This document shows positions 45,999-54,659 of a stretch of DNA of 64,000 bases, piece by piece. The stretch lies in NCBI RefSeq assembly GCF_017874735.1, contig NZ_JAGGLV010000005.1:124001-188000 (forward strand), given 5' to 3'. The stretch is from Paenibacillus silagei. Its GTDB lineage: Bacteria; Bacillota; Bacilli; Paenibacillales; Paenibacillaceae. The notes under the pieces are model-generated. The model made no database searches. It saw only the letters and a list, made by a program, of their open reading frames with translations, and was not told the DNA's origin. Within the stretch, counting starts at the first letter, position 1; each line of letters opens with the position of its first letter. The translations under genes and the position numbers were made by a program.

Positions 45999-47606
45999 TT
46001 ATTTCAGGTATTTCTGCCGGAACGCTGTGGGCGTAAGTCCGCAGTATTTTTTGAACAGGCCGCTGAAATAAGGGCGGTCCTCATAGCCGAGCATCAGGGA
46101 AATCTCCTGCACCTGCGCCCCGGCAATCAGCAGCTCCTTCGCCCGCTCCATCCGCAGCTTGGTAATATACTGAATCAGCGTCATGCCTGTCTCCTTCTTG
46201 AAGGCGCCTGCGAAATAGCTCGGACTCAGATGGACGGCCTGCGCGCAGCTGTTCAGGGTCAGATTCTCCTCCAGATGCAGCCGTATATATTCTCTGGCCC
46301 GGTTAATGGACTGCGTTACATCACGGAACTGCTTGCTATCGACGAATTCGCAGCCCATGCTGGCGAAGTGATTGATATAGCTTTTCCACCCGCCAAAGGT
46401 TAAAGAACGGTTCTCCTCCAGCGCCGTCAAGTCAGCCTCCAGCTGTATGCGCTCCTCTTCCGTGATTTCATCACAGAACGCCCGGTACATAGCGAAGGTC
46501 AGCCCGGACAACAGACGGACCATCGATAGCGGATCAGGATATCTGCCGGAGATGTTCCACTGCCGGAAGATCTCGCCGATAATCTCATGACAGCCTTCTT
46601 CATTACCGGATTTGAGCGCGTACAGCAGCTCCTTCACCTTCTCCTCAGGATAGTCCGGGGCTGCGCGGTTCTCCGGGTCCAGCTCTGTGAAGCGGAAGAT
46701 ACAATTCCCCTCACTGTAAAAACGGTAGGCCAGCGCTTTGGCCGCATGCACGAAGGAGGCCCGGATCTCACGCGGTCCCCGTGCCGCTGTGCCAAGGCCG
46801 ATCGAAACGGTATTCTTGCTGTATTTCTCCACATTCTCACGGCACAGCTCCAGCAGCTCCACCGTATCCATGGCCTCCGGCGGATTAAAGATCGCGGCCA
46901 GCCGCTGTCTGCTCTCGCGCAGCACAACGCCGTGCGTGTGCATTTTCAACGTCTCGTCCAGTATGTTCTTGATCGCAAAAGGAATGATCTCACTGTCATC
47001 CAGATGCAGGGTGTACCCGTATTCGGTATAACAGTCCAGCTCAATAGCCATCACCAGCAGATTGCCGGCGTCCAGGTCGATGCCAAGCTCCTGCCAGCGG
47101 CTGTCACTCAGGCTGATATGGTTCTCCTGGCGCAGCAGAGCGGTGAGATAATCCTGGCGCAGTTGCGCATGGCTGGCCATCATCTTCTGCTCCATTTGCT
47201 GTATCTGCTCTGCTCTCGCCCGCTCTTCTTCAATAGTCTGCTTCACCTTCAGCACAGCGGCCACAATCTCCGGCTGGGTGAACGGCTTCAGCAAATAGTC
47301 GGAGGCGCCCAGCTTGATCGCCTCCTGCGCATAGCTGAAATCCGAATACCCGCTGATGAATATGAATTTGGCCCGCAGCTTCGCTTCGGCAGCCCGTCTC
47401 ATCAGCTCAAGACCACTGAGCTTCGGCATGCGGATATCGCTGATAACGATGTCGGGGTCCTTCTCCAGCAGCAGCTCCCAGCCCTGCTCACCATTGCCGG
47501 CGGTCCCCGCCACCTCCATTCCATGATCCGCCCACGGGATCGTTGAAGCAATTCCTTTGACGACAGTCTGAATATCATCCATTACGCACAGGGTCAACGG
47601 GTTCAT
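45999..47606 (-). CDS. Response regulator with AraC-type DNA-binding domain (YesN-like)
   Basis: The 535-residue protein has an N-terminal receiver domain with the phosphoacceptor Asp in DIVISDIRMPKLSG near residue 55 and the conserved Lys in YLLKPF near 105. The central region resembles the helical/GGDEF-like linker of YesN proteins. The C-terminal about 100 residues are two AraC helix-turn-helix motifs (LTLNSCAQAVHLSPSYFAG and VQEISLMLGYEDRPYFSGLF). It starts 9 bp after the sensor kinase and probably activates the transporter and lyase genes. Confidence 0.94.
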   Translation of the reverse strand: MNPLTLCVMDDIQTVVKGIASTIPWADHGMEVAGTAGNGEQGWELLLEKDPDIVISDIRMPKLSGLELMRRAAEAKLRAKFIFISGYSDFSYAQEAIKLGASDYLLKPFTQPEIVAAVLKVKQTIEEERARAEQIQQMEQKMMASHAQLRQDYLTALLRQENHISLSDSRWQELGIDLDAGNLLVMAIELDCYTEYGYTLHLDDSEIIPFAIKNILDETLKMHTHGVVLRESRQRLAAIFNPPEAMDTVELLELCRENVEKYSKNTVSIGLGTAARGPREIRASFVHAAKALAYRFYSEGNCIFRFTELDPENRAAPDYPEEKVKELLYALKSGNEEGCHEIIGEIFRQWNISGRYPDPLSMVRLLSGLTFAMYRAFCDEITEEERIQLEADLTALEENRSLTFGGWKSYINHFASMGCEFVDSKQFRDVTQSINRAREYIRLHLEENLTLNSCAQAVHLSPSYFAGAFKKETGMTLIQYITKLRMERAKELLIAGAQVQEISLMLGYEDRPYFSGLFKKYCGLTPTAFRQKYLK

Positions 47607-47615
47607 GGCAGCCTC

Positions 47616-49370
47616 CTAAAGGATCGGTATCGTGACGGTTACAGTTGTGGCAATATCGGGAATGCTGCTGAAGGCAATCGATGCAGATTCTCCGTAGTGC
47701 AGGCTGAGCCTGCTGCGCAGGTTGGACAAAGCATATCCCCTGCGCTCCGCTTCGGTGCCGTTCACCGCATTCGCAAGCTGAGCGGCATCCATGCCGCAGC
47801 CGTTGTCCGTGACCCGCAGGATCAGGAATCCGGCAGCGCGGTAGATGCGGATCTCAATTCTGCCTAGCTCCGCTTTGTCGCGGAAGCCATGCAGAATTGA
47901 ATTTTCCACCAGTGGCTGAAGCAGAATCTTCAACATCCTGACGGACAGATAGGCGTCATCCTCCACCTCTATCGTATAGGTGAACAGATTCTCATAGCAC
48001 TTCTGCTGGAGCTGCAAATACTGCCGGACATGCTGGACCTCCTGCTGGAGGGTCGTAATATCATTCCCGTTGTTCAGCCCCAGGCGGAAGAGGAGCGACA
48101 AGGCGACGATCATCTCGCTGACATCGCTTTTCTCGCCATTCTCGCTTTTCCAGAAGATCGTATTCAGCGTGTTGTATAAGAAATGAGGGTCCACCTGTGC
48201 CTGTAACGCCTTGACCTCCGACTTGCGCTTCTCCTGCTCCGAGGTCCGCACCTCCTGAATCAGAACCTGAATCTGGTCTAGCATCCGGTTGAACTTATGA
48301 CCCACGGCGCTCACCTCATCCTCATATCGGCTCTGAAACCGTACATCCAGGTCGTTATATTCTACCTCCACCATCAGACGCTGCAGCTTGTTGAGCGGCC
48401 CCAGCAGTGCAGAGGCGAGCAGGTTAGACAAGGCCAACGCGACCACGGTACAGATCAGCATAATCCAGAAGATCAGCCAGCGGATCTGCTTCAGCGGCTG
48501 CAGCAGGTCTGCTTTGGACTGAATGCTGACCATGACCCAGTCCTCATTCATCGACAGCGTGCTGTAATTGACGAGCAGCTCCTCGCCTGAGGCATTGATA
48601 TAGTTGAAATCTCCTGCCGTCCCTTGGTTGAACCGGCTGACGAAATTCTGCTCCGTATTGAACGCGTAGGTCTGCGTCTCCGGCCGGATGACCATCGATC
48701 CATCCTTTTGCAGCAAAAAGAGCTGAACCTGATTATTCATCAGATCCTGCTCCAGGATAGACCTCATCGCCTCCTCCTTCATGTTCACAACCATATAGAC
48801 GTCCGGGAAATTATGATTGTCAATTACCGTTGGCTTCAGCAGCAACGAAAGCACCCGGCCCTTCGACTGAAACAGCTCGCTCTGATGCGCCCCCAGCCAC
48901 AGGGTATTCCAGCCCGGCCGCTCCAGATAGCTCCCGTACTTCTCCTTGAAGTTAGTCTTCCGTTCGGGGAAATCCTTAGTGGAGTAAAAGTCGCCAATCG
49001 GCGTACTTAGATAGGTCGTATCAATCAGCGGCTCCACCAGCTTAAGCTGGTCAAAGGAGGTCTGCAGCAGCGACAAATTCTGATAATAATGAGCGGAATT
49101 ATTGTTGCTGACATCCTTCATCACTTGACCAAAGCTTTCACCCAGCATCAGGGAAAAGGAAGAGACCACGATATGCCGGAGATGCTCGTCCATCACCTGA
49201 ACCGATTTGTTCAGAATGCCTTGCTTCAGCTCAAGGGCACTGCCCTGGATGCTGCGCGCCGCGAAGAGATACGAACCGACTCCGGTTACACTGATACAGA
49301 GAATGGCGAGGAAGATGTACAGCACCTGAATTCTTTTCTTCAAAGACTGCTTGTAGAAACCGAGTTTCAT
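47616..49370 (-). CDS. Sensor histidine kinase (YesM-like, LytS/HisKA-7TM type)
   Basis: The protein is 584 residues from the ATG with AAGGAG 10 nt upstream. It has an N-terminal transmembrane helix, an extracytoplasmic Cache-like sensor (about 40-280), a second helix (WLIFWIMLICTVVALALSNL) and a HAMP domain. The His-kinase domain has the phosphoacceptor in DPHFLYNTLN. The HATPase has LVENSILHGF and DNGCGMD. Such sensors detect extracellular carbohydrate or its binding protein. It pairs with the adjacent AraC-type regulator. Confidence 0.94.
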   Translation of the reverse strand: MKLGFYKQSLKKRIQVLYIFLAILCISVTGVGSYLFAARSIQGSALELKQGILNKSVQVMDEHLRHIVVSSFSLMLGESFGQVMKDVSNNNSAHYYQNLSLLQTSFDQLKLVEPLIDTTYLSTPIGDFYSTKDFPERKTNFKEKYGSYLERPGWNTLWLGAHQSELFQSKGRVLSLLLKPTVIDNHNFPDVYMVVNMKEEAMRSILEQDLMNNQVQLFLLQKDGSMVIRPETQTYAFNTEQNFVSRFNQGTAGDFNYINASGEELLVNYSTLSMNEDWVMVSIQSKADLLQPLKQIRWLIFWIMLICTVVALALSNLLASALLGPLNKLQRLMVEVEYNDLDVRFQSRYEDEVSAVGHKFNRMLDQIQVLIQEVRTSEQEKRKSEVKALQAQVDPHFLYNTLNTIFWKSENGEKSDVSEMIVALSLLFRLGLNNGNDITTLQQEVQHVRQYLQLQQKCYENLFTYTIEVEDDAYLSVRMLKILLQPLVENSILHGFRDKAELGRIEIRIYRAAGFLILRVTDNGCGMDAAQLANAVNGTEAERRGYALSNLRSRLSLHYGESASIAFSSIPDIATTVTVTIPIL

Positions 49371-49434
49371 CCGTGAACCACTCCTTGCAACCCATTGTAA
49401 CAACAGTGCGGGCGGAACACTACTCTTTCCGGGA

Positions 49435-50310
49435 CTACCCTTTGACGGCGCCGAGTGTCACCTGCATGAAGGATTTGTTGGCGAACACATAGACCACCAG
49501 CAGCGGCAAAATGGACAGGCAAGCGCCGGCCATCATCAGCTGTACCTCTGACGCCGCTCCGATTCCGTAGCGCAGATTCGCCAGCCCGACCGGAAGCGTC
49601 TGGAGCTGGGGATTGCTCATCGTGAAGACCAGCGGCAGAATATATTCATTCCAGGACCCCTGGAACGCCCCCAGTCCGGCAACCGCCAGCGCAGGCCGCA
49701 GCAGTGGCAAGATGATACGCAGGTAGACAGAGTAGAAGTTGCAGCCATCGATCATCGCCGCTTCGTCCAGGTCACGCGGAATACTCTGGAAGAAGCCGAT
49801 CAAGATGAAATAACAGGTGGCATGGGCGCTGATCAGGATAATAATGACGCCCCAGAGCGTCTTGTTCAGGCCGAGCATAACCATCAGGTCAAATTGCGGA
49901 CGCAGCACCACAGCCCCGATAGAGATGAACAGCGTGGAGGCCATGAGCAGGGAGTACGCTTTTTTGCCGATAAAAGACACCCGGTTTACCGCATAGGCAG
50001 ACATCGAAGCCACCAGCAGGGTGCCGACAGTGGTGACCACGCTTACAAATATACTGTTCAGCGTATAGCGGGAGAAGTTAGCATTCTTCCACGCTTCCAG
50101 GTAGTTCGAGAAATGCCAGCTTGACGGCCAAATGGTTGCACTGCCTGTCAGCTCCTGGTTCGTCTTGAACGAGCCCAGCACGACCATGATAATCGGGAAC
50201 AAGGCCAGCAGGGCGGCCGCAATCAGAAAGATCCAGAGCACGGCCTTGCCGAGCGAGCGGGTCAGCAGTTGGGACATAACGGAACGGGTATGAGTACGGG
50301 TGTTATTCAT
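49435..50310 (-). CDS. Carbohydrate ABC transporter permease (MalG type)
   Basis: The 291-residue protein has six predicted transmembrane helices and the EAA loop EAAMIDGCNFYSVYLRIILP near residue 190, which contacts the ATPase. It partners with the MalF-type permease 21 bp upstream. The substrate is probably the oligosaccharide processed by the heparinase-like enzyme. Confidence 0.93.
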   Translation of the reverse strand: MNNTRTHTRSVMSQLLTRSLGKAVLWIFLIAAALLALFPIIMVVLGSFKTNQELTGSATIWPSSWHFSNYLEAWKNANFSRYTLNSIFVSVVTTVGTLLVASMSAYAVNRVSFIGKKAYSLLMASTLFISIGAVVLRPQFDLMVMLGLNKTLWGVIIILISAHATCYFILIGFFQSIPRDLDEAAMIDGCNFYSVYLRIILPLLRPALAVAGLGAFQGSWNEYILPLVFTMSNPQLQTLPVGLANLRYGIGAASEVQLMMAGACLSILPLLVVYVFANKSFMQVTLGAVKG

Positions 50311-50331
50311 TCTGCTCTCCTCCTGTCGGTT

Positions 50332-51222
50332 CTAGTACACATCGTTTAATTTCTTGGAGATCCGGAAGTAGACCAGCGTCACGCCGCCCACAATAACCGC
50401 AGTGGTGAAGCCGACTGCGCTGCCATAGCCGAGCTGCTGGATGGACTGCGCTTCCGCCGAGACCGGGAATAGGAGCTTGAACAGGTACAGGTACATGACT
50501 TCTGTTTTGCCGTACGGCCCGCCTTCGGTTAGCACCATAATGCTCTCATAGCCCTTCAGCGAGATGGTGATCGCCAGCATGATAATCATCTGCATCACTG
50601 GTCCCAGCAGCGGGATGGTCACATTCTTCAGCTTCTGGAATTCATTCGCCCCGTCCAGCGAGGCCGCTTCGTACAGATCATTCGGAATGCCTTGGAGTCC
50701 CGCGAGGAACAACAGCATATAGTTACCGACCGCACCCCAGATAGCAATAATGATGGTGGTCATCATCGCATGGTCGGCGCTGAGCCAGCCAATCGGTTCG
50801 TTGATGATATGGAAGCGGATCAGCAGCTGATTCAAGATCCCGTTATAGGAGTTGAAAATAATGAAGAAGACAATCGCCATCACCGAGGCGCTGAAGATCG
50901 TAGGCAGATAATAAATCGCCCGCAGAAAGGAACGCCCCTTCATTTTGCGGTTCAGGATAATCGCCAGCAGCAGCGACATCGGAATCGTCACCACGAGCTT
51001 GCCGAGCGCATAGATCCCGGTATTGCCGACAGCGGACCAGAACTGATGGTCGCGCATTACCCGCCCGAAGTTATCGAGGCCGATAAATACAGGCGTCCCG
51101 AACCCCTGATAGTCATAGAACATATAGCGCAAGGCCCACAGCAGAGGATAAATGCCGAACACCAGGGTCAGGAACAAGCTGGGAAATACAAAGACGTAGG
51201 CATGTATTTTTTTCTGTTTCAT
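50332..51222 (-). CDS. Carbohydrate ABC transporter permease (MalF/UgpA type)
   Basis: The 296-residue protein has six transmembrane helices and the EAA motif YEAASLDGANEFQKLKNVTI near residue 190. AAGGGGGG precedes the ATG. It is the first gene of the carbohydrate locus, and its promoter region carries a -10 without a clear -35 plus a motif shared with the binding-protein gene. Confidence 0.93.
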   Translation of the reverse strand: MKQKKIHAYVFVFPSLFLTLVFGIYPLLWALRYMFYDYQGFGTPVFIGLDNFGRVMRDHQFWSAVGNTGIYALGKLVVTIPMSLLLAIILNRKMKGRSFLRAIYYLPTIFSASVMAIVFFIIFNSYNGILNQLLIRFHIINEPIGWLSADHAMMTTIIIAIWGAVGNYMLLFLAGLQGIPNDLYEAASLDGANEFQKLKNVTIPLLGPVMQMIIMLAITISLKGYESIMVLTEGGPYGKTEVMYLYLFKLLFPVSAEAQSIQQLGYGSAVGFTTAVIVGGVTLVYFRISKKLNDVY

Positions 51223-51251
51223 AAACGGCCCCCCTTAGAATCTGTACCTTG

Positions 51252-51306
51252 ATTATAGAGGGTCCGCCTACGCTGCCGGGATAGGGAAATCAACTATTGA
51301 AAGGGG
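51252..51306 (-). promoter_or_regulatory. Putative activator-dependent promoter of the permease-sensor operon
   Basis: A perfect TATAAT (51257-51252, minus strand) has no recognisable -35. The stretch 51306-51278 reads CCCCTTTCAATAGTTG then ATTTCCCTATCCC, similar to the site upstream of the binding-protein gene, and in both cases it lies just upstream of where a -35 would be. Confidence 0.55.
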
Positions 51307-51853
51307 AGGATGTTACTGAGCTGGGGCGGGCGGCGAGAGGTGGGTGCGGCGGTGGCAGGATTGGGGCGGTGGGGGTGGATTGGAGCGGATTTGGTGCTTA
51401 GGTGTATTTGGTACAACTAAAAGCGGCCAAAATAGCTCGTTAACAGGTTTAAGTGTATTCTCTGCAACTAAAAATCCGGTTTTCACCGCTTCAGACACTC
51501 TAAGCCATTTTTAATTGTATAGAATACAGCTATCACAGCTTTTCTGGTTTTGAGCCATCTTTTAACTGTACCAAATACATCTATTTGTATTAGTGCTAAC
51601 GACCGTTTCCCTCCTCACACATAACATTTGCCCCCCCTCCCTTCCCCACTTGCATACTCGTCCCGTAGCCCTCCTCTCCGGACCCATTGTGTTCGGTTTT
51701 TCGCTATTCGGTTTCTCGCACACATTCGGCCGGTCGACTTTTGCGGCGTGGGCCAATAGACTACTTTCTTATTCCCCTGCCCAGCCTCACCACGGGGTGT
51801 CCACGTATGGTTGATGAAGATAGGACAACTGCTGATTTTGAGTCTGAACCCTA
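51307..51853. other. Intergenic repeat region upstream of the permease operon
   Basis: I find no gene here. It contains the third four-dyad module (51399-51583). At about 51687-51735 there is a stretch related to the 52-bp array family (GTGTTCGGTTTTTCGC, then GGTTTCTCGCACACATTCGG). G-rich sequence lies at 51310-51390. Confidence 0.8.
51399..51583. repeat. Four-dyad module, copy 3
   Basis: Units start at 51399, 51450, 51512 and 51563: spacings 51, 62 and 51 bp, identical to the two copies near 16.2 and 16.6 kb. The orientation appears reversed (TAAGTGTA-N5-GCAACTA type). Interval sequences have diverged, although TTTTGAGC is still recognisable. Confidence 0.88.
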
Positions 51854-51884
51854 TAAAAAAGAGCCTCTATAAAAGAGACTCTTC
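51854..51884 (-). terminator. Intrinsic terminator after the RlmI-like gene
   Basis: GAGTCTC and GAGGCTC arms flank TTTTATA, followed on the minus strand by TTTTTTAT. Confidence 0.85.
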
Positions 51885-51919
51885 CCGCAAAACCGGCTGG
51901 GCCGCCGGGTCTGAAACTT

Positions 51920-53323
51920 CTATTTGCTGCGCACCTCAAAGATGGCAAACTTGAGATAATGCCCCTCGTCCACGCCGAGAATCTGCGGATGATCCTTGCC
52001 TGCGGCCCGCCATTCGATCAGTCTCAGCACCTTGCCGGCATCCTTGGCCGCCTCCATGATCGTGTCAAGGAACAGCTGCGGCTGCATGTGGTATGAACAA
52101 CTGGCCGTGACCAGATATCCCCCGTCATTCACCAACTTCATACCCTGCAGATTGATGTCTTTGTACCCGCGTACGGCACCTGCCACTGCACTTTTGGTCT
52201 TGGCAAAAGCGGGCGGGTCCAGAATCACGACATCCCATGTGCGTCCGCCCCCGGCGGTCATCGGCTTCGCGGTATCTGCCTTGGCAGCCGGTTTGCTTCC
52301 GCTTGTCCCTTCTGCCGCCGCGCCGCCCGTAGCACGCTCGGTGCGTTCCTCCTGACCCTTAACCTGATTGCGCAGGAAGGCAAATGCATCATCTACCACG
52401 AATTCCACCCGGTCGCTGAATCCGTTGATCTCCACATTGGCCTTTGCACTCTCGATGGCATGCGCGGATACATCCAGGCAGGTTACCTTCTTGGCACCGT
52501 ACTTGCAGGCATGCAATGTGAAGCTTCCCGTATGCGCAAAGCATTCCAGCACAGTCGCACCATCCCAGTACGGGAAGGTGACAGGCTTGCCGCTTTTATT
52601 GACTGGCAGCGTCTGAAGTGAACCATCCTCGGCTGCTACGTTCTGCATTGTAATTCCGCTGCGCCCGCCCCAGCCCTTCATCAGCGGAGCAATCGATGCT
52701 CTATTCTCCCTCTGATCGAAGAAGTAGCCGGTCTTCTGCCCCTCTTCAATATCAACGATGACCTTCAGCCCGTTCTCACTTACGGTAATGTGGCGCGGGC
52801 ATTCGCCGTAGAGCACACCCGTGGTCTGTTCCAGTCCCTCCAGCTCCCGCACACTGACATCGCTGCGCTCGTAGATGCCACGCGGCGCCATCACCTGCAC
52901 CAGCGCCTCCACAATCTCGGAGCGGTGCTGATCCATAGCCAGTGTCAGCAGCTGCACCACAAGGACTTCACCGAAGCGGTCAATGATCAGCCCCGGCAGA
53001 AAATCCGCTTCCCCGTAGACCAGACGGTAAGCGTCCGCCCCCGGCAGGAAGCGTTCCCTATGCCGCAGACAGTCCGAGAACCGCTGTGCAAAAAACGCCG
53101 TGTCCATCGCCGCCAGCTTATGCTGCGACAGAATTCTCACCCGGATCTGTGAAGCCGGATTATAATACCCGGTAGCCAAGTACCGCCCCTGATGAGTCAG
53201 AACATCCACCAGTCCGCCTGGCTGCGGATCTCCGTCTACAGATGCTACTTCACTGGCGAAGACCCATGGATGGCCCTGCTCCAGTCTTTTTTTACGGTTG
53301 CGTTCCAGAATTACTGATGCCAA
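51920..53323 (-). CDS. Class I SAM-dependent rRNA methyltransferase (RlmI/YwbD-like)
   Basis: The TTG start gives 467 residues (GGGAG 9 nt upstream); a TTG three codons earlier is possible. An N-terminal PUA domain (NRKKRLEQGHPWVFASEV) and an EEHEE-like linker precede a Rossmann methyltransferase domain. That domain contains VLECFAHTGSFTLHACKYGA, CLDVSAHAIESAKAN and the catalytic DPPAFAKTKS. It resembles m5C 23S rRNA methyltransferases such as RlmI. About 40 extra residues (GQEERTERATGGAAAEGTSG and following) separate VDDAFAFLR from WDVVILDPPAF; this acidic/Ala-rich loop is not usual. The gene is flanked by unrelated accessory genes. Confidence 0.88.
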   Translation of the reverse strand: MASVILERNRKKRLEQGHPWVFASEVASVDGDPQPGGLVDVLTHQGRYLATGYYNPASQIRVRILSQHKLAAMDTAFFAQRFSDCLRHRERFLPGADAYRLVYGEADFLPGLIIDRFGEVLVVQLLTLAMDQHRSEIVEALVQVMAPRGIYERSDVSVRELEGLEQTTGVLYGECPRHITVSENGLKVIVDIEEGQKTGYFFDQRENRASIAPLMKGWGGRSGITMQNVAAEDGSLQTLPVNKSGKPVTFPYWDGATVLECFAHTGSFTLHACKYGAKKVTCLDVSAHAIESAKANVEINGFSDRVEFVVDDAFAFLRNQVKGQEERTERATGGAAAEGTSGSKPAAKADTAKPMTAGGGRTWDVVILDPPAFAKTKSAVAGAVRGYKDINLQGMKLVNDGGYLVTASCSYHMQPQLFLDTIMEAAKDAGKVLRLIEWRAAGKDHPQILGVDEGHYLKFAIFEVRSK

Positions 53324-53410
53324 TACCTTCAACTCCCTATTCTTGTTGCCAGATTAATATACATGTCCTATGCCTGGCGTTCATATATTGGTACAACCCC
53401 CGTAAAATAA

Positions 53411-53520
53411 CCCCACAAAGTGAGGCTTTAGCTTCGAGGATGTCCCAGGTACTTTGCGGGGACCCCGAAACAATATAAGTGGAAACGGCTGTGCTGTCCT
53501 CTCAAGGACGGTTCCGTTTC
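53411..53520. other. Inverted repeats upstream of the Na/Pi cotransporter gene
   Basis: CCCCACAAAGT (53411-53421) and ACTTTGCGGGG (53451-53461) are arms of an 11-bp inverted repeat with one mismatch that becomes a G-U pair only on the minus-strand transcript. A second stem, GAAACGG (53482-53488) with CCGTTTC (53514-53520), encloses GTCCT/AGGAC. No U-tract follows, so it is not an obvious terminator. Confidence 0.6.
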
Positions 53521-53593
53521 AGCGAGAAATAGAAGGATAAGTTATTGTGTGAAACCAATAATTTCTTATCTTTTCAAAAAGGAGCCTGTCCTT

Positions 53594-54583
53594 ATGATCC
53601 GTGAACTGTTATTCCCTGTCCTCTATGGTCTTGTCATATTCCTCGCCGGGATGAAGGTGATGGAAGCCTCGTTGTCGCGGCTGGCCGGTCCGCTGCTGAA
53701 GCGCAGCCTGCACAAGGCGACCTCCACACCGGCCAAAGGCCTGATCGTCAGCGCCCTGCTATCGGCGCTGCTGCAGAGCAGCACCGCTGTAACGGTGCTG
53801 ACCATCGGCATGGTCAATGCCGGGCTGCTGACCTATGCCCGCACGCTTGGCATTATTCTCGGCAGCAACATCGGCACCTGCCTGACAACGGAGCTGATCA
53901 GCCTGCAGATCAGCACGCTGGCCGCGCCGCTGCTGATCGCGGCGCTCTGCCTGTGGGCCGCCGCCGTGATGACCGGCGAGCTGGCCCCGCAGTCCCGGCG
54001 GCTGCTTGAGGCCTGCCGCCGGATCTCGGGACCGCTGCAGTTCATCTGCCTCGCGGTCACCGGCTTCGCGCTCGTCCTGTGGGGCATCGCGGTCATGCAG
54101 TCCATCGGCCCTGCCCTTGAAGGCAGCGCCCTGTTCCGCTGGTTCCTCGGGCATGCCGCAACCAGCGCTCTCTGGGGGCTGGCCGCCGGGGCTGTGCTGA
54201 CGGCGATGGTGCACAGCAGCGCCGCAGTCATCGGCATGGCGATGGGCCTCGCTGCCAGCGGCGTGATGCCGCCTGCGCTTGGCATTGCCATCGTGCTCGG
54301 CGCGAACATCGGCACCTGCGTCACTGCCGTCATTGCCGCCATTGGCAGTACGCCTTCCGGCGTATTCGTCGCCTGGTCGCATGTGACGCTGAATATCGGC
54401 GGCGCCCTGCTCTTCCTGCCCTTCATCCAGCCGCTGCAAGCCCTGTCCGGCTGGATCGGCGGCGGACCTGCCGCCCAGCTCACCCATGCCCAGACTATTT
54501 TCAACGTCGTCTGTTCGCTTGGTGTACTGCCGTTATGCTATATGCGCGTCTGGTCCAGGCTGGAGCAACGGCTGCAGTCCTGA
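53594..54583 (+). CDS. Na/Pi cotransporter family protein (YqeW/NptA-like)
   Basis: The protein is 329 residues from the ATG with AAGGAG 9 nt upstream; an in-frame ATG 15 codons earlier has no such site. The two inverted Na/Pi-II repeats carry SALLQSSTAVTVLTIG near residue 55 and MVHSSAAVIGMAMG near 210. It has many transmembrane helices and lacks the C-terminal PhoU domain. It probably moves phosphate with sodium. It is the only plus-strand gene between 3.4 kb and the end, and it is strikingly GC-rich. Confidence 0.9.
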   Translation: MIRELLFPVLYGLVIFLAGMKVMEASLSRLAGPLLKRSLHKATSTPAKGLIVSALLSALLQSSTAVTVLTIGMVNAGLLTYARTLGIILGSNIGTCLTTELISLQISTLAAPLLIAALCLWAAAVMTGELAPQSRRLLEACRRISGPLQFICLAVTGFALVLWGIAVMQSIGPALEGSALFRWFLGHAATSALWGLAAGAVLTAMVHSSAAVIGMAMGLAASGVMPPALGIAIVLGANIGTCVTAVIAAIGSTPSGVFVAWSHVTLNIGGALLFLPFIQPLQALSGWIGGGPAAQLTHAQTIFNVVCSLGVLPLCYMRVWSRLEQRLQS

Positions 54584-54621
54584 GTCTTCCAAGAATCGTA
54601 ATCGCAGTCCTCATTATACTT

Positions 54622-54655
54622 CAAAAAAGACCTAGGGCGCCATCACCCCAGGTCT
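54622..54655. terminator. Bidirectional terminator between the Na/Pi gene and the Rpn remnant
   Basis: AGACCTAGGG pairs with CCCCAGGTCT (one G-U or bulge). The minus strand continues with TTTTTTG and the plus strand with ATATTTA. Confidence 0.75.
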
Positions 54656-54659
54656 ATAT

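Noticed and set aside
53759..54504. Long minus-strand frames opposite the Na/Pi transporter gene
   Set aside because: The plus-strand frame has duplicated QSSTA/HSSAA motifs and membrane helices; the opposite frames are compositionally biased shadows.
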